DNA from: an uncultured Helicobacter sp. | GTDB lineage: Bacteria > Campylobacterota > Campylobacteria > Campylobacterales > Helicobacteraceae | DNA length: 64,000 bases | NCBI GenBank assembly: GCA_949298825.1 | Contig: CASFYB010000002.1 | Location: 1-64,000, forward strand | Reading direction: 5' to 3' | Part shown: piece after piece, positions 18,107-27,765 of the stretch | Layout: each line of letters starts with the position of its first letter | Position numbering within the stretch: the stretch's first letter is position 1 | The notes under the pieces: model-generated | Seen by the model: only the letters and a program-made list of their open reading frames with translations | Told to the model about the DNA's origin: nothing | Database searches by the model: none | Made by a program: the position numbers and the translations under genes

Positions 18107-18196
18107 TGGGGACAGATTGGGGACAGAAAAAAGCTAAAAAATACCCCAAAAAAGGGGACTTAAAAAATAAGTCTTGGTCGTGTGAGAGGGGACAGA
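18107..18196 (+). repeat. Three copies of GGGGACAGA upstream of the integrase
   Basis: Copies are at 18107-18116 and 18118-18127 (both TGGGGACAGA, 11 bp apart) and at 18187-18196 (AGGGGACAGA). They lie between the tRNA 3' end and the integrase start, where integrase arm-binding sites are often found. That role is an inference. Confidence 0.5.
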
Positions 18197-18215
18197 CAAG
18201 AGAAAAGAGGGAAAA

Positions 18216-19264
18216 ATGGCTAAAAATACTACTTCTAAAAAATACGAGGGGGTACGCTCCAAAGAGCTTAATAATGGAGATATCGCGTACTATGTGAGGT
18301 ATACCGATAAGGAGGGGGTGAGAGGGAAATAAAAGTGGGGACAAAGGCGGAGGGGTGGAATGAAAAAAGGGCTTTTCTAAAAAGGGGTGAGCTACAAAAC
18401 CAGACTGCAAATAAAAATACCCAAAAAGTATTTTTTGAGGAAGTGGCCAGGGGGTTTTTGGAGTTGCAAAAGCTTCATGTTAAGAAGAAAAGCTTTTTGG
18501 GGTATCGAACAAACACTAACTATCTTGTATTTTACTTGGGTAAAAAAGAGATCAAGACAATCACACTTAAAGAGCTTAATGAGATGGTTATAGATCTGGC
18601 CAAAACAAAGGCACCTAAAACAATAAACTTAATACTAGACTTTGCTAAAGGGGTTTTTGGCTTTGCAAAAAAGGAGTACGGGATAGAGAATAAGGCCATT
18701 GATGAGGTTAAGAGGTTTAAGACCAATAATAGAGAGAGGTTTTTAAGCCTTGATGAGATAGGGTTTTTGAAGGAAAATATAAAAAACGATGAGGCCTTAA
18801 AAATATTTGTCGCACTGGCTCTAAGCACAGGGGCTAGGCTAATGGGGATAATGAGCATTTTAAAAAAAGATATAAACCTAGATAAGGGTGAAGTGATCAT
18901 CAATGATTTTAAAAACAGTAGTAAATATATAGGTTTTTTGGATAAAGAAACTAGAGCTTTGATCAAAAAAAGGCTAGAAGATATAGGTGATGATGATAGA
19001 GTGGTGATAAAGGGTAGGCGTCTGATAGAAGAAGGGCTTAGACCTATTTTAAATCGACTATTTAATGAGGGGGTGAGTGATAGAAAACAAAAAGTAGTAA
19101 TCCACACCCTACGCCACACATTTGCAAGCCACCTGGCCATAAAAGGGGTGCCTATCCAAATCATACAAAAACTGCTAAATCACAAAGATATAAAAATGAC
19201 GATGCGCTATGCGCACTTGATGCCCCAAAGTGGCAAGGAATATGTAGAAAACTTGTGGGGATAG
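18216..19264 (+). pseudogene. Tyrosine recombinase/integrase, broken by a one-base frameshift
   Basis: The N-terminus is encoded from ATG 18216 in one frame (GDIAYYVRYTDKEG) and stops at 18330-18332. The rest continues in another frame, apparently from 18335, for 309 residues. One extra G in the G5 run at 18314-18318 would join the two into a protein of about 350 residues. The catalytic part looks intact: Arg in STGARLMGI, HTLRHTFASH (His-x-x-Arg), the NHKD histidine and Tyr in MTMRYAHLMP. A GTG at 18335 could start a version lacking the N-terminal arm-binding domain. Frameshift decay or a slippage switch are both possible. Confidence 0.75.
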
Positions 19265-19287
19265 AAAGAGAGGCTAGATAAGACAAA

Positions 19288-19310
19288 CCTACCCTAAGGG
19301 GTAGGCTTTT
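19288..19310 (+). terminator. Rho-independent terminator after the integrase
   Basis: CCTACCC (19288-19294) pairs with GGGTAGG (19299-19305) across the loop TAAG, followed by CTTTT. It lies 23 bp after the integrase stop. Confidence 0.75.
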
Positions 19311-19311
19311 A

Positions 19312-19410
19312 TATTAATAGACTTGACTTGTTAATAATAAAAATATTATTATTACTATTGTATTAATAGGCTTGACAAGTAAATAATAAAAAGACTATTA
19401 TTACTACAAG
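19312..19410 (+). repeat. Imperfect tandem duplication carrying promoter-like sequences
   Basis: Two units of 49 and 50 bp (19312-19360 and 19361-19410) both start TATTAATAG and share CTTGAC and AATAATAAAAA blocks. The second unit contains TTGACA (19372-19377) and TATTAT (19396-19401) 18 bp apart, a good promoter layout pointing at the structured stretch that follows. Confidence 0.55.
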
Positions 19411-19488
19411 ACTTTTAGTCTTATCTTGTTTTTCATAATAGCCTCCTTTCTTTAAGGATGGCTACTCTGCGAGGCTGCCGCCTCTCAG
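19408..19488 (+). other. Candidate structured RNA in the integrase-transaldolase gap
   Basis: Three hairpins follow one another: AAGACT/AGTCTT at 19408-19422; TAGCC-TCCTT/AAGGA-T-GGCTA at 19439-19464 (ten pairs, one bulge); and CTG-C-GAGGC/GCCTC-T-CAG at 19467-19488 (eight pairs, one mismatch, loop TGCC). The last two are GC-rich in an otherwise AT-rich region. The 432-bp gap 19265-19696 holds no recognisable gene. A 46-codon frame at 19458-19598 exists, but its AAGG abuts the ATG with no spacing, so I do not call it. Confidence 0.4.
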
Positions 19489-19696
19489 GAAGCAACCTCA
19501 ATAAGATTATACTAAAAACAACCCTAAGACTTTTAAATATAAAGCCCTATTTGCCAGCTTTTGAGAAAGATAGTAGACTTGCAGAGGCTAGATCTTAAGA
19601 TAGATAAAAGTATGGATTTAGCTTATAGGATCATGTATAAAAAATCACGGTATCACTTATGCGGTATCTGGAGGATAAAGCCAAGAAGAGTGCTGG

Positions 19697-20689
19697 CTAA
19701 AGCGCCCTTAGCATCTCTTCAAAACTCTTTTTAAAAGCCTCCATCCCTTCATCCATCAACCTTAAGCTAAGTGCATCAAGATCTATGCCATGAGAGCTGA
19801 TTTCTTCTATAGTCTTTTTAGCATCGCTAAATAATACTGCATTTGGCTCTATAAGCGCGGAATCTTCTTTGTTAAGGAGGTGGGCTTGTATGGTTTCTAG
19901 TGGTGCTGTGTTGATGCTATGTGGGAGTTTGAGTGCTTTTACATAGTAGTCAGCTTCAAGTGGCTTGCCATCAGATCCTATGCTTCCTGCTTTCACCCCA
20001 CTGGAGGCAAAGAGTGTGCGTATCTCATCTACGCCCAAAGCCTCGATAGCCTCATAGCATAAAAGTGCATTGGCAATACCAAGCTTAGCTTTAAGGTCGC
20101 TGAGGTTTGCATCTACTGCTCTATCAAACCTAGAGACAAAGACGCTAATCACCCCATGCCACTCCTTGCCCTCCTTGCCCTTTCTACCGGTTTGGAAGGC
20201 TTTGGCACATTCTATTGCCTGTTCTTTAGAAAAGATCAAAGTAGCATTGACTGAAATATCATCCTTACTAAGCTCGCTCATGATCTCATAGCCCTCTTTG
20301 CTAGCAGGCACTTTTATCATGACATTTGGCATATTGATCATTTTATATAGGCGTCTGCCCTCATCAATACTAGCCCCCACATCTTGAGCCAAAAAAGGAT
20401 CGATCTCAAGGCTTATATATCCATTGCCATTTTTGTATTCACTTTTTAGTAGATTGGCAGCTTTTTTGATATCTGCACAGGCTAGATTCTCATAGATCTC
20501 TTTGGCCTGCATTTTACTGGCTTTAAGACTTAGGATATCCTTAGTATAAGCATCACTTTTCAAAGCATTAGCAAAGATGGCTGGATTGCTTGTCGCTCCA
20601 TTGAAATGTCCTGATTTGATATGTTTTTCAAACTCATTTTCCAAAAATCCTCTCTCTATAAAATCACACCATAAGCTAAAGCTTTTCAT
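19697..20689 (-). CDS. tal: Transaldolase
   Basis: 330 residues, TIM-barrel transaldolase of the pentose phosphate pathway. It moves a dihydroxyacetone unit from sedoheptulose 7-phosphate to glyceraldehyde 3-phosphate. Visible: GATSNPAIFANAL near the N-terminus, SLEIDPFLAQD, the Schiff-base lysine in NVMIKVPASKEG, ISVNATLIFSKEQ, and VISVFVSRFDRAVD. It is monocistronic, ends next to the integration scar and diverges from the large autotransporter gene. Confidence 0.93.
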   Translation of the reverse strand: MKSFSLWCDFIERGFLENEFEKHIKSGHFNGATSNPAIFANALKSDAYTKDILSLKASKMQAKEIYENLACADIKKAANLLKSEYKNGNGYISLEIDPFLAQDVGASIDEGRRLYKMINMPNVMIKVPASKEGYEIMSELSKDDISVNATLIFSKEQAIECAKAFQTGRKGKEGKEWHGVISVFVSRFDRAVDANLSDLKAKLGIANALLCYEAIEALGVDEIRTLFASSGVKAGSIGSDGKPLEADYYVKALKLPHSINTAPLETIQAHLLNKEDSALIEPNAVLFSDAKKTIEEISSHGIDLDALSLRLMDEGMEAFKKSFEEMLRAL

Positions 20690-20719
20690 TATTTAGGCTC
20701 CTAAGTTTATTTACTCTAA

Positions 20720-20751
20720 TTGACAATTTATAAATGCAAAAATTATATAAT
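20720..20751 (+). promoter_or_regulatory. Promoter of the large autotransporter gene
   Basis: TTGACA at 20720-20725 and TATATAAT at 20744-20751 give a -35/-10 pair with an 18-20 bp spacer. The -35 is better than most in this window. The coding start is 64 bp further on. Confidence 0.6.
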
Positions 20752-20814
20752 AAAAATCGTCTAACCTAAAAGCAGATTAAATCACGGCTAGTAAATGCAT
20801 AAAAAGGAGTCCTC

Positions 20815-23800
20815 TTGGGAGTAAATATCTTTAAAACTCATCTATCTCTAGCGCTATGTGCTACTCTAGGAGTGTTAGGCGCAGCAGATATCAAACTCAC
20901 GCTTAAAAAAGATGGTGAGAGTACTCCTGAGGGCTATCCTGTCCAGTTTAAGTACTCCTATACCAAAGATGGGTCAGGTCAGAGCGCGAGCTCTCCTCCA
21001 GGACCGCCAAGTGGTAGTGAACTTACTATAAATAAAGAATACTTCTGGTCAGATTCCACAGGGAATACCCTCTCGCTTAAAAAACCTAGTAATACAGATG
21101 TAGCCACAGCGATTTTTAAAGCCCCAGGTAATAATGATAACCTACTTTTAGAAAATTTTAACTACGTCTCTGTAGGGGATGACCTTACTACTAAGGGTCA
21201 GGAAGAGACTTACTTTGCTATCCTTAATGGTCCTACACCCTTTACTAGCTTCACGCTCAATGGGGCTAATATCTACTCTGGGTCTAATCTCTTTGTAGGT
21301 CCTCTATCTAGTGATACCTCACTTAGTCCGACAAAAAATATCACCGGTGGTTTTGCTACAGTGTATCTAAAAGGGACTATCTCTGTAGATGCTAATGCCA
21401 TCGACCAGGCAGATACAAAGGGCAGTGGGAAAAAGGATGCTTCCATCACTTTCCGCAGCGAGTATGATGGAGCGCTTTATAATATCACTAGTGATTCCAC
21501 ACTTAATCTCACTTCTACCACAGGGACTAATAAAAGCTCAGTATCCTTTGAAGTAGGTGTGACCAAAGACTCTACACTCGCGCAGAATCAAAGCGTGCTC
21601 AATCAAGGTAGCATCAATATCACCAATACTAAGGCTAATACAACCTTAGGCACTATGAATGAAGAGAAAAATACGATCAGCTTTAATGGAGTGGATTTGC
21701 AAAATGAAGGCAAGATCAATCTCATCAACTCCACGCTTAGCTTTAAGGATGCAGCTCTTGTTATCAGTGATTCTAGCTCTGCGAAGGTAGGATCGATCAA
21801 TATCCTAGCTCAAAGCCAAGAAAAGAGCAAGCTCTCTAGTAATAGTGGTATAAATAATCAATCCTCAATCTACTATGATAGCAATACTCCTGGGAGTGTC
21901 TTCAAGCCTTTTGAGATCGCTTCACAAAGTATTACCATAGCAGGTACTAAGCCTAGTGATGGAGATGAGAGTGAGCTTTTTGGCGCTAAGCTAACTATCG
22001 GCATTACAGATAATAGCACACCTTCCCTCCCAGATCATGCAGCTACCCTGCTTCTTAGCGGGACTAAGGATGCTGCTATGAGTATTATCATAGGGGCAGA
22101 TTCTGGTAATGATAAGTACACATCTCTTGTCTTTGGAGATAGCACCCATCAAATCAAAGATCTGGATATAGGTAATCATGTCTCCATCACTGTGCAGAGT
22201 GGGGCAAAGCTAGATTTGACACAAGGGGTTACTGAGAATCGCACTATCACGCTAGAGCCTATTAAGCCAGGAGGGAAAAGTGGTATTCTTAGTGATGGAC
22301 TAGATTTTTTTAACCATGGGAGTATCACGCTAAAGGCCAATGCGACTAAAAATAGCACAGACTACACCACACTAGATGCTTCATCTAAAAAGATAGTCCT
22401 CACAGAGTATGCAGAGACTAAGACTACTTGTGTGATAGGGGAGAGTGGGGAATGCGGGAATATCAATGATACTAACTCTATCCCTAAAAATGCCACACTA
22501 AAAACAGAGACCCTAAAAGATGCAGGAAGTCTCAATATCACAGGTGGGCGCTCACAGATCAAAGCAAATGTCGCCTATAACTTTGGAGATCTCAATATCT
22601 CAAGCGGAGGGATCCTAGATCTTAGCCAGATCACTAAGGCTCAAGATGGCACAACAGCTGCCTCTACTATGAATGTTTCTGCTGGCTCAAGCACTACGAT
22701 CTCAAATACCAATGCCATAGGCTTTGTCAATGCGGGTGTGGTAAGCTCAAGTGGCGGGGTGATCGATACGCGCATAAAGTTTGATAAAGACTGGTATAAC
22801 AACAAGGCAGAGGCGAATACTAAGCAAAATGGTCAAAATACTTCTAATGCTAAGAATCTCATCATCACAGAAGCACTCAAAGCTAAGGTCTCTGATGATA
22901 TGGATGATAGTGGGATCAAAAAAGATTCTAATAGGGGCTATTTATCTGAAGGATCTGTCTGGGCACAAAACCATGAAAAAAGAGCAGAGTTTGTCGCTGC
23001 ATCTGGCACGACGACTATCCGTGCGAGCGGTGTGCAAAACCTGGGTCTAACCACTGTGGCTAAGGATGCTATGCTAAACCTTGCATGTGTGGGCACAGAC
23101 TACTGCTATAATGGCGGATACTGGAGAGATGCAACAGATGGCATAGTAGCCGCACCTAGCCTCACAAAAAGTGCTAGCAGTAATGATGCAGATAGACTAA
23201 AGGCCACTAATATCAAATGGGATAATAAGAATAATGGCTCTGGTGGCGGTGAGCTGCGCCTAAGTGGTGGTAGCATCAGCGTGCTAGATTCTTATAAATA
23301 CCAAGATAGCACTAATGATAATAAGGATAAAACAGAGATTATTTATCATTCGCTGACTATAAATGGCGGGACTTTGAGCGCTTATGGCGGTGGGGCAAGC
23401 TACATTTATACGGGTATAGGCAGTGATGCTAACTCTAAAAGCACGGGTGCAAGCCAAGATAAATACCTCACCCTAAATGGTGGGAATCTAGCCTTGATGG
23501 GAGATACAAGACTGCTTGCCATCTCTCAAGTCAAGCCTAGTGATGCAAAAGCATCTAGTAGTGAGGCTGACTTTACCTGGAAGATCCCTAGCTCTGCTAG
23601 CTCTAGTGCTGGAGGTGAGTTTCGCATGTATGTCGGGGATGATGACTATAAGAGTAATACACGCGGACTATATGTGTTAAGAAGCACAGATAAGGGCATA
23701 GAGGCTGGGGTGATCAGATTTGAGAATAGTACAGATTCTAGCTCTACAGCAGTGACTACTACTAGCACAAATAAACCTAGCTTTGTGATTGATCTCTCTA

Positions 23801-25659
23801 ATCTAAGTGGGAAGAATACCATCTTGCTGGATAAAGAGTATAACTTTATGGTGGCTGGTAGTATTGAAAAGAATAATGGCAGTAGTAGCATAAAGATCAC
23901 TGCAGATGATTTTACAATGAAGCTGTATTTTGGTCAAGGTGCAAAAACTACAAATGGCACAGATAAACCTGCTACAGATTCTCAAGAATATGGCAAAAAT
24001 GATACTACGCTTTGTAAAAATGATCCGAAATTCTGCCTTAATGCTTCAGATACAAAAAATGAAAATGGCTCTAGCTCATCTGTGAGTAATGGAGAGATCA
24101 CTATCGGGGGCAATGGCGGTAGTGGAAAAGGTGAAGGAGTAGTCGTGGTAGATACAAGCACTCCTATAGATAGCATCTCTGGCACTACAAACTGGCCTAA
24201 TAATAATGTATCAAAAGATGCAAGTAAGAATCCTTATGCTGATTTTGTCACCTTTAATAAGATATATAAAGAAGGAAATGGAAACTGCAATATCTTAGGT
24301 GATCTAAGTGGGTGTGCGGTCATCGGCTTTAGTGCGGTCAAAAGTCAGACTTTGAAAGAAGATGGCATCGCAGCTGTATTTGAATCTATAAAAGAGCGCG
24401 CAGACCAGCTAGATGGCACGAGCAATATGGTGGTAAAAAACTCTGCTAGCGGTATAGATAAAATCGAGCATGTCAATACCAATGCGATGGCTATCTTGCA
24501 GGGTGTGGTGGATACAAATGGCGCAGCTAGCTCTAGTGTGCTTTTACGCTTACAAAAGCTACAGTATACAGGGGAGCTAGGCGAGGCAAATAGCGTGGCT
24601 AGTGATATTGATAGCATTGATCATGTCTTTTCTATGGTATCTGATAGCGCTGCTGCTGGCCTAGAGCTCACTAATAGGGTGCATTTTAGCTCTGCTTTGA
24701 GTACAAATATACGTCTAGCCCAGCGCTCCAACCCATATAATGATAGCTTTGCTAGTGCGATAGCTTCTTTAAAGGGTAAGAGATTTGCAGATGCTAGTGG
24801 AGAGTATTTTAACTATACAGATAGATTTGATTATGATCATAATGTATGGGGGCAGATTATTGGCGGTGTGGGTGGATTCTACTCTGGTGGGTATAGCGCG
24901 CTTGGAGGATTCTCTGTGGGGTATGATAAGGTATTTAGTCGTGTGCTTTTAGGTGGGTATGCGACCTATGCCTATGCCCATAGTGCGCTTAACTCCTATC
25001 ATGGTGACCTGAATGCTAAAAGCTCTAAAAACTCTAATAATCTTGAGCTAGGGGGCTACTTGCGTGTGTATGCAGATGCGCATGAGGTGGATGTGGTTTT
25101 AAGTGAGACTTTTGGTTTTAATGGTTTACATATCAAAGGGGATAATCTTATCAATCAAAAGGTAGATTTTAATAATTTTACTACTAATGTGGCTGCGCGC
25201 TATGGCTATATATTGCCAATCAACCCAGTTGAGGGCTTTTATATCAAGCCATTAGTGGATCTTAATATGCTCTATCAGTATAATACGCAGGCAAATGGAA
25301 GTGGAGAGACTGCCATCATCAAAGAAGGCCAGCATGCTACACAGCTAAATCTAGGTGCTTTTGTCGAGTTTAGGAAATATACAGGTGAGAAGAAATTTTT
25401 CTATGTGATGCCCGGTATCCAGCAAGATATTTTTGTATATAACTCTAGTGGGCAAATCTACTTTGCACAAAGCGCGCTTAATAAAATCACCTATAATGTG
25501 GATAATAACTACCGCACTTATCTAACCGTGATGGGTGGAGGTGAGATAGGTATTAGACAGGATTTAAGCATCACATTTGGTATAGGGGCGAAATTTAGCT
25601 GGGATAGATATTTTCTTAATGCAAATGTTGGTGTAAAGTATATGTTTAATACCAACTAA
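20815..25659 (+). CDS. Large VacA-like autotransporter
   Basis: 1614 residues from a TTG start with AAAGGAG six bases upstream. A signal peptide (FKTHLSLALCATLGVLGAAD, cleaved near 23) precedes a long Ser/Thr/Asn/Gly-rich passenger with NITSGG/SI-type beta-helix rungs, few cysteines and several TTT/SSS stretches. From about residue 1340 a C-terminal autotransporter barrel follows, starting DYDHNVWGQIIGG and continuing with alternating strands such as GGFSVGYDKVF and TVMGGGEIGIRQDL. It ends in YMFNTN rather than a terminal Phe. Adhesin or immune-modulating roles are typical, but the function is unknown. It uses clearly more C-ending codons than the start-less autotransporter at 1-2694. Confidence 0.9.
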   Translation: MGVNIFKTHLSLALCATLGVLGAADIKLTLKKDGESTPEGYPVQFKYSYTKDGSGQSASSPPGPPSGSELTINKEYFWSDSTGNTLSLKKPSNTDVATAIFKAPGNNDNLLLENFNYVSVGDDLTTKGQEETYFAILNGPTPFTSFTLNGANIYSGSNLFVGPLSSDTSLSPTKNITGGFATVYLKGTISVDANAIDQADTKGSGKKDASITFRSEYDGALYNITSDSTLNLTSTTGTNKSSVSFEVGVTKDSTLAQNQSVLNQGSINITNTKANTTLGTMNEEKNTISFNGVDLQNEGKINLINSTLSFKDAALVISDSSSAKVGSINILAQSQEKSKLSSNSGINNQSSIYYDSNTPGSVFKPFEIASQSITIAGTKPSDGDESELFGAKLTIGITDNSTPSLPDHAATLLLSGTKDAAMSIIIGADSGNDKYTSLVFGDSTHQIKDLDIGNHVSITVQSGAKLDLTQGVTENRTITLEPIKPGGKSGILSDGLDFFNHGSITLKANATKNSTDYTTLDASSKKIVLTEYAETKTTCVIGESGECGNINDTNSIPKNATLKTETLKDAGSLNITGGRSQIKANVAYNFGDLNISSGGILDLSQITKAQDGTTAASTMNVSAGSSTTISNTNAIGFVNAGVVSSSGGVIDTRIKFDKDWYNNKAEANTKQNGQNTSNAKNLIITEALKAKVSDDMDDSGIKKDSNRGYLSEGSVWAQNHEKRAEFVAASGTTTIRASGVQNLGLTTVAKDAMLNLACVGTDYCYNGGYWRDATDGIVAAPSLTKSASSNDADRLKATNIKWDNKNNGSGGGELRLSGGSISVLDSYKYQDSTNDNKDKTEIIYHSLTINGGTLSAYGGGASYIYTGIGSDANSKSTGASQDKYLTLNGGNLALMGDTRLLAISQVKPSDAKASSSEADFTWKIPSSASSSAGGEFRMYVGDDDYKSNTRGLYVLRSTDKGIEAGVIRFENSTDSSSTAVTTTSTNKPSFVIDLSNLSGKNTILLDKEYNFMVAGSIEKNNGSSSIKITADDFTMKLYFGQGAKTTNGTDKPATDSQEYGKNDTTLCKNDPKFCLNASDTKNENGSSSSVSNGEITIGGNGGSGKGEGVVVVDTSTPIDSISGTTNWPNNNVSKDASKNPYADFVTFNKIYKEGNGNCNILGDLSGCAVIGFSAVKSQTLKEDGIAAVFESIKERADQLDGTSNMVVKNSASGIDKIEHVNTNAMAILQGVVDTNGAASSSVLLRLQKLQYTGELGEANSVASDIDSIDHVFSMVSDSAAAGLELTNRVHFSSALSTNIRLAQRSNPYNDSFASAIASLKGKRFADASGEYFNYTDRFDYDHNVWGQIIGGVGGFYSGGYSALGGFSVGYDKVFSRVLLGGYATYAYAHSALNSYHGDLNAKSSKNSNNLELGGYLRVYADAHEVDVVLSETFGFNGLHIKGDNLINQKVDFNNFTTNVAARYGYILPINPVEGFYIKPLVDLNMLYQYNTQANGSGETAIIKEGQHATQLNLGAFVEFRKYTGEKKFFYVMPGIQQDIFVYNSSGQIYFAQSALNKITYNVDNNYRTYLTVMGGGEIGIRQDLSITFGIGAKFSWDRYFLNANVGVKYMFNTN

Positions 25660-25670
25660 AAGGATACTAG

Positions 25671-26483
25671 ATGCGCAAGAAATTAGCGCAGGCTCAAAAA
25701 ATCGTCATTAAAATGGGAAGCTCCCAGCTAATTGGAGAATCTGGATTTTTGAATGTGGCTGTTATCGGGCGTTTGGCAGAGACGCTATCAAGCCTTATGA
25801 GGTCTGGCAAGGAAGTAGTCTTTGTCACTTCAGGGGCTGTGGCGATAGGGGCTAGAAAGATGGGCTATGAAAATAAGCCAAAAGAAGCAAGAGAAAAGCA
25901 GGCTTGTGCGGCTGTGGGGCAGGTGGCATTAATGAGCGTGTATGCTGAGCTTTTTTCACTATGTGGTGTGCAGGTAGCACAGATCTTGCTCACTAAAGAT
26001 GTGCTAGAGAATGAAAAGCGTAAGCAAAATGTGATCAATACTTTTAATGAGCTTTTAGGGCAAGAGATTTTGCCTATTGTCAATGAAAATGATAGTGTGA
26101 GTATCGAAGAGATTGAGAATATCCCTCGTTTTGGTGATAATGATAATCTAGCTAGTGTGGTAGCAAGCTTGATTGATGCGGATTTATTAATTTTACTTTC
26201 TGATATTGATGGCTATTATGATAAGAATCCACGCGAGTTTAAAGAAGCTAGGCTTTTAAAAGAAATCAAACAAATAACCCCAGAGATTATAAAAAATGCA
26301 CAGGGTGCTGGCTCTAGTGTGGGTACAGGTGGGATGTATACTAAGATTGAGGCAGCAAAATTTGCTATTAAAAATGGATGTGAGATGGTCATTGCCAATG
26401 GGGAGGATCCTAGAGTGATTTTAGAGATTTTAGAGGGCAAGGAAGTGGGTAGTTGGTTTGTCGCAGGACTCAGAGATGAATGA
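25671..26483 (+). CDS. proB: Glutamate 5-kinase ProB
   Basis: 270 residues, amino-acid kinase fold without the C-terminal PUA domain found in E. coli ProB. It phosphorylates glutamate as the first step of proline synthesis. Visible: KIVIKMGSSQLIGE, FVTSGAVAIGARKMG, PIVNENDSVS, FGDNDNLASVVASL, SDIDGYYDKNPR and GTGGMYTKIEAA. Feedback-relevant residues cannot be judged by eye. It overlaps proA by 8 bp. Confidence 0.95.
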   Translation: MRKKLAQAQKIVIKMGSSQLIGESGFLNVAVIGRLAETLSSLMRSGKEVVFVTSGAVAIGARKMGYENKPKEAREKQACAAVGQVALMSVYAELFSLCGVQVAQILLTKDVLENEKRKQNVINTFNELLGQEILPIVNENDSVSIEEIENIPRFGDNDNLASVVASLIDADLLILLSDIDGYYDKNPREFKEARLLKEIKQITPEIIKNAQGAGSSVGTGGMYTKIEAAKFAIKNGCEMVIANGEDPRVILEILEGKEVGSWFVAGLRDE

Positions 26484-27720
26484 GCTTCAAGGGATCAAAG
26501 AGGCTTCTAGGAGGCTTTTGGGCTTAAGTGAAAAGGAGCGCAAAAAGGCTTTAGAAATCATCGCAAAGGCCTTGATGGATGAGGAGATTTTAGAGGCAAA
26601 TAAGCTGGATCTAAAAGAGGCAAAGCAAGCCTCTAGTGCTATGCAGGATCGGTTGAGATTAGATTCTAAACGTCTTTTGGCGATGAGTGAAGGGGTGCTA
26701 AAGGTGAAAGACCTGCCAGATAAGGTGGGTGAAGTGCTAGAGACAAGGAGATTAGAATCTGGTCTAGAGCTTGAGAAAAGGCGCGTGCCACTAGGGGTGG
26801 TGGGTATTATTTATGAAGCGCGTCCTAATGTGACAAGTGATGCTATCGCACTATGTATCAAGTCTGGGAATGCCTGCGTACTTAAGGGAGGTAAGGAGGC
26901 TTTAAACAGCAATAGGGCTATTATCTCTGCGATAAAAAAAGCTCTTTGTGAACATGGATTAGAGGTGATAGCAAAAGGCATTGTTTTTATTGAGGATTGT
27001 TCAAGAGAGGCGACTTTAGCCTTGATGAAAAAGCGAGAAACTATTGATGTGCTTATCCCACGTGGAGGTGAAGGACTTATTAAAAGTGTGATTGAGAATG
27101 CAAGCATCCCAGTGATTGAGACAGGGAGCGGGAATTGCCATATCTTTGTGGATAGGAGTGTAGATTTTAGCTTGGCTAAAAGGGTGATCATCAATGCTAA
27201 GACCTCGCGCCCATCAGTGTGTAATTCAGCTGAAAAGCTATTGATACATAGCGCTATAGCAGATGATTTTCTAGCTGATATGGCTAGGGAGCTATTAGAT
27301 TTGCAAGTAGAGTTGGTAGTAGATTCTAGAGCTTTGAGTATTTTGGAGAGAGCAGGCATTAGTAATATAGGCTTAGCCACTCATGAAGACTATGAAAAAG
27401 AGTATCTAGACTATAAAATGGGAATTTTTATACTAGATGATATAAAAGAGGCGATAGAGCATATTAATACTTATAGTTCACATCACTCTGAAGCCATTTT
27501 GACAAGTGATATGGCTAGGGCAGAGCAGTTTTTAAAAGAGGTTGATTCTGCTGTGGTGTATGTCAATGCTAGTACGCGTTTTAGCGATGGAGAGGAGTTT
27601 GGGCTAGGGGCTGAGATTGGCATTTCTACTCAAAAGCTCCATGCTAGGGGTCCTATGGGTATTGATGTGCTAAGTACATACAAATATTGCATCAAGGGTC
27701 ATGGAGAAGTGAGGGGCTAG
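26476..27720 (+). CDS. proA: Gamma-glutamyl phosphate reductase ProA
   Basis: 414 residues from ATG 26476, inside the end of proB. It is an aldehyde-dehydrogenase fold enzyme that reduces gamma-glutamyl phosphate to the semialdehyde. The catalytic cysteine is in SRPSVCNSAEKLL. Other signatures are YEARPNVTSDAIALC, LKGGKEALNSN and IGISTQKLHARGPMG. No proC is in the window. Confidence 0.95.
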   Translation: MNELQGIKEASRRLLGLSEKERKKALEIIAKALMDEEILEANKLDLKEAKQASSAMQDRLRLDSKRLLAMSEGVLKVKDLPDKVGEVLETRRLESGLELEKRRVPLGVVGIIYEARPNVTSDAIALCIKSGNACVLKGGKEALNSNRAIISAIKKALCEHGLEVIAKGIVFIEDCSREATLALMKKRETIDVLIPRGGEGLIKSVIENASIPVIETGSGNCHIFVDRSVDFSLAKRVIINAKTSRPSVCNSAEKLLIHSAIADDFLADMARELLDLQVELVVDSRALSILERAGISNIGLATHEDYEKEYLDYKMGIFILDDIKEAIEHINTYSSHHSEAILTSDMARAEQFLKEVDSAVVYVNASTRFSDGEEFGLGAEIGISTQKLHARGPMGIDVLSTYKYCIKGHGEVRG

Positions 27721-27731
27721 CTAGAATCTGT

Positions 27732-27737
27732 TATAAT
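27732..27737 (+). promoter_or_regulatory. -10 element of ridA
   Basis: TATAAT at 27732-27737, 29 bp before the ridA start and 12 bp after the proA stop. Confidence 0.55.
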
Positions 27738-27765
27738 TTCAATATCAAAATCTAAGGAGATAATC

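Larger units (their letters stand above)
17941..19310 (+). mobile_element. Remnant of a tRNA-Ser-integrated element
   Basis: A tyrosine integrase gene directly downstream of a tRNA, pointing away from it, is the usual left end of an integrated element. Only the integrase is left here, it is frameshifted, and the next gene is chromosomal transaldolase. I did not find a second copy of the tRNA 3' end before 19697, so the right boundary is undefined. The 275 bp between the tRNA and the integrase hold three GGGGACAGA repeats and otherwise no gene. Confidence 0.55.

Noticed and set aside
18007-18410. Overlapping frames of 96 and 127 codons on both strands upstream of and inside the integrase start
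   Set aside because: They are low-complexity Lys- or Ser/Leu-rich shadows, lack ribosome sites, and overlap the real integrase reading frame at 18216.
19458-19598. 46-codon frame over the hairpin region
   Set aside because: AAGG abuts the ATG without spacing and the coding sequence is dominated by the two hairpins, so the RNA structure is the better explanation.
19265-19696. Right attachment site duplicate of the tRNA-Ser 3' end
   Set aside because: I looked for GGTTCGAATCCCTC-like sequence between the integrase and transaldolase and saw none, so the element boundary is left undefined.
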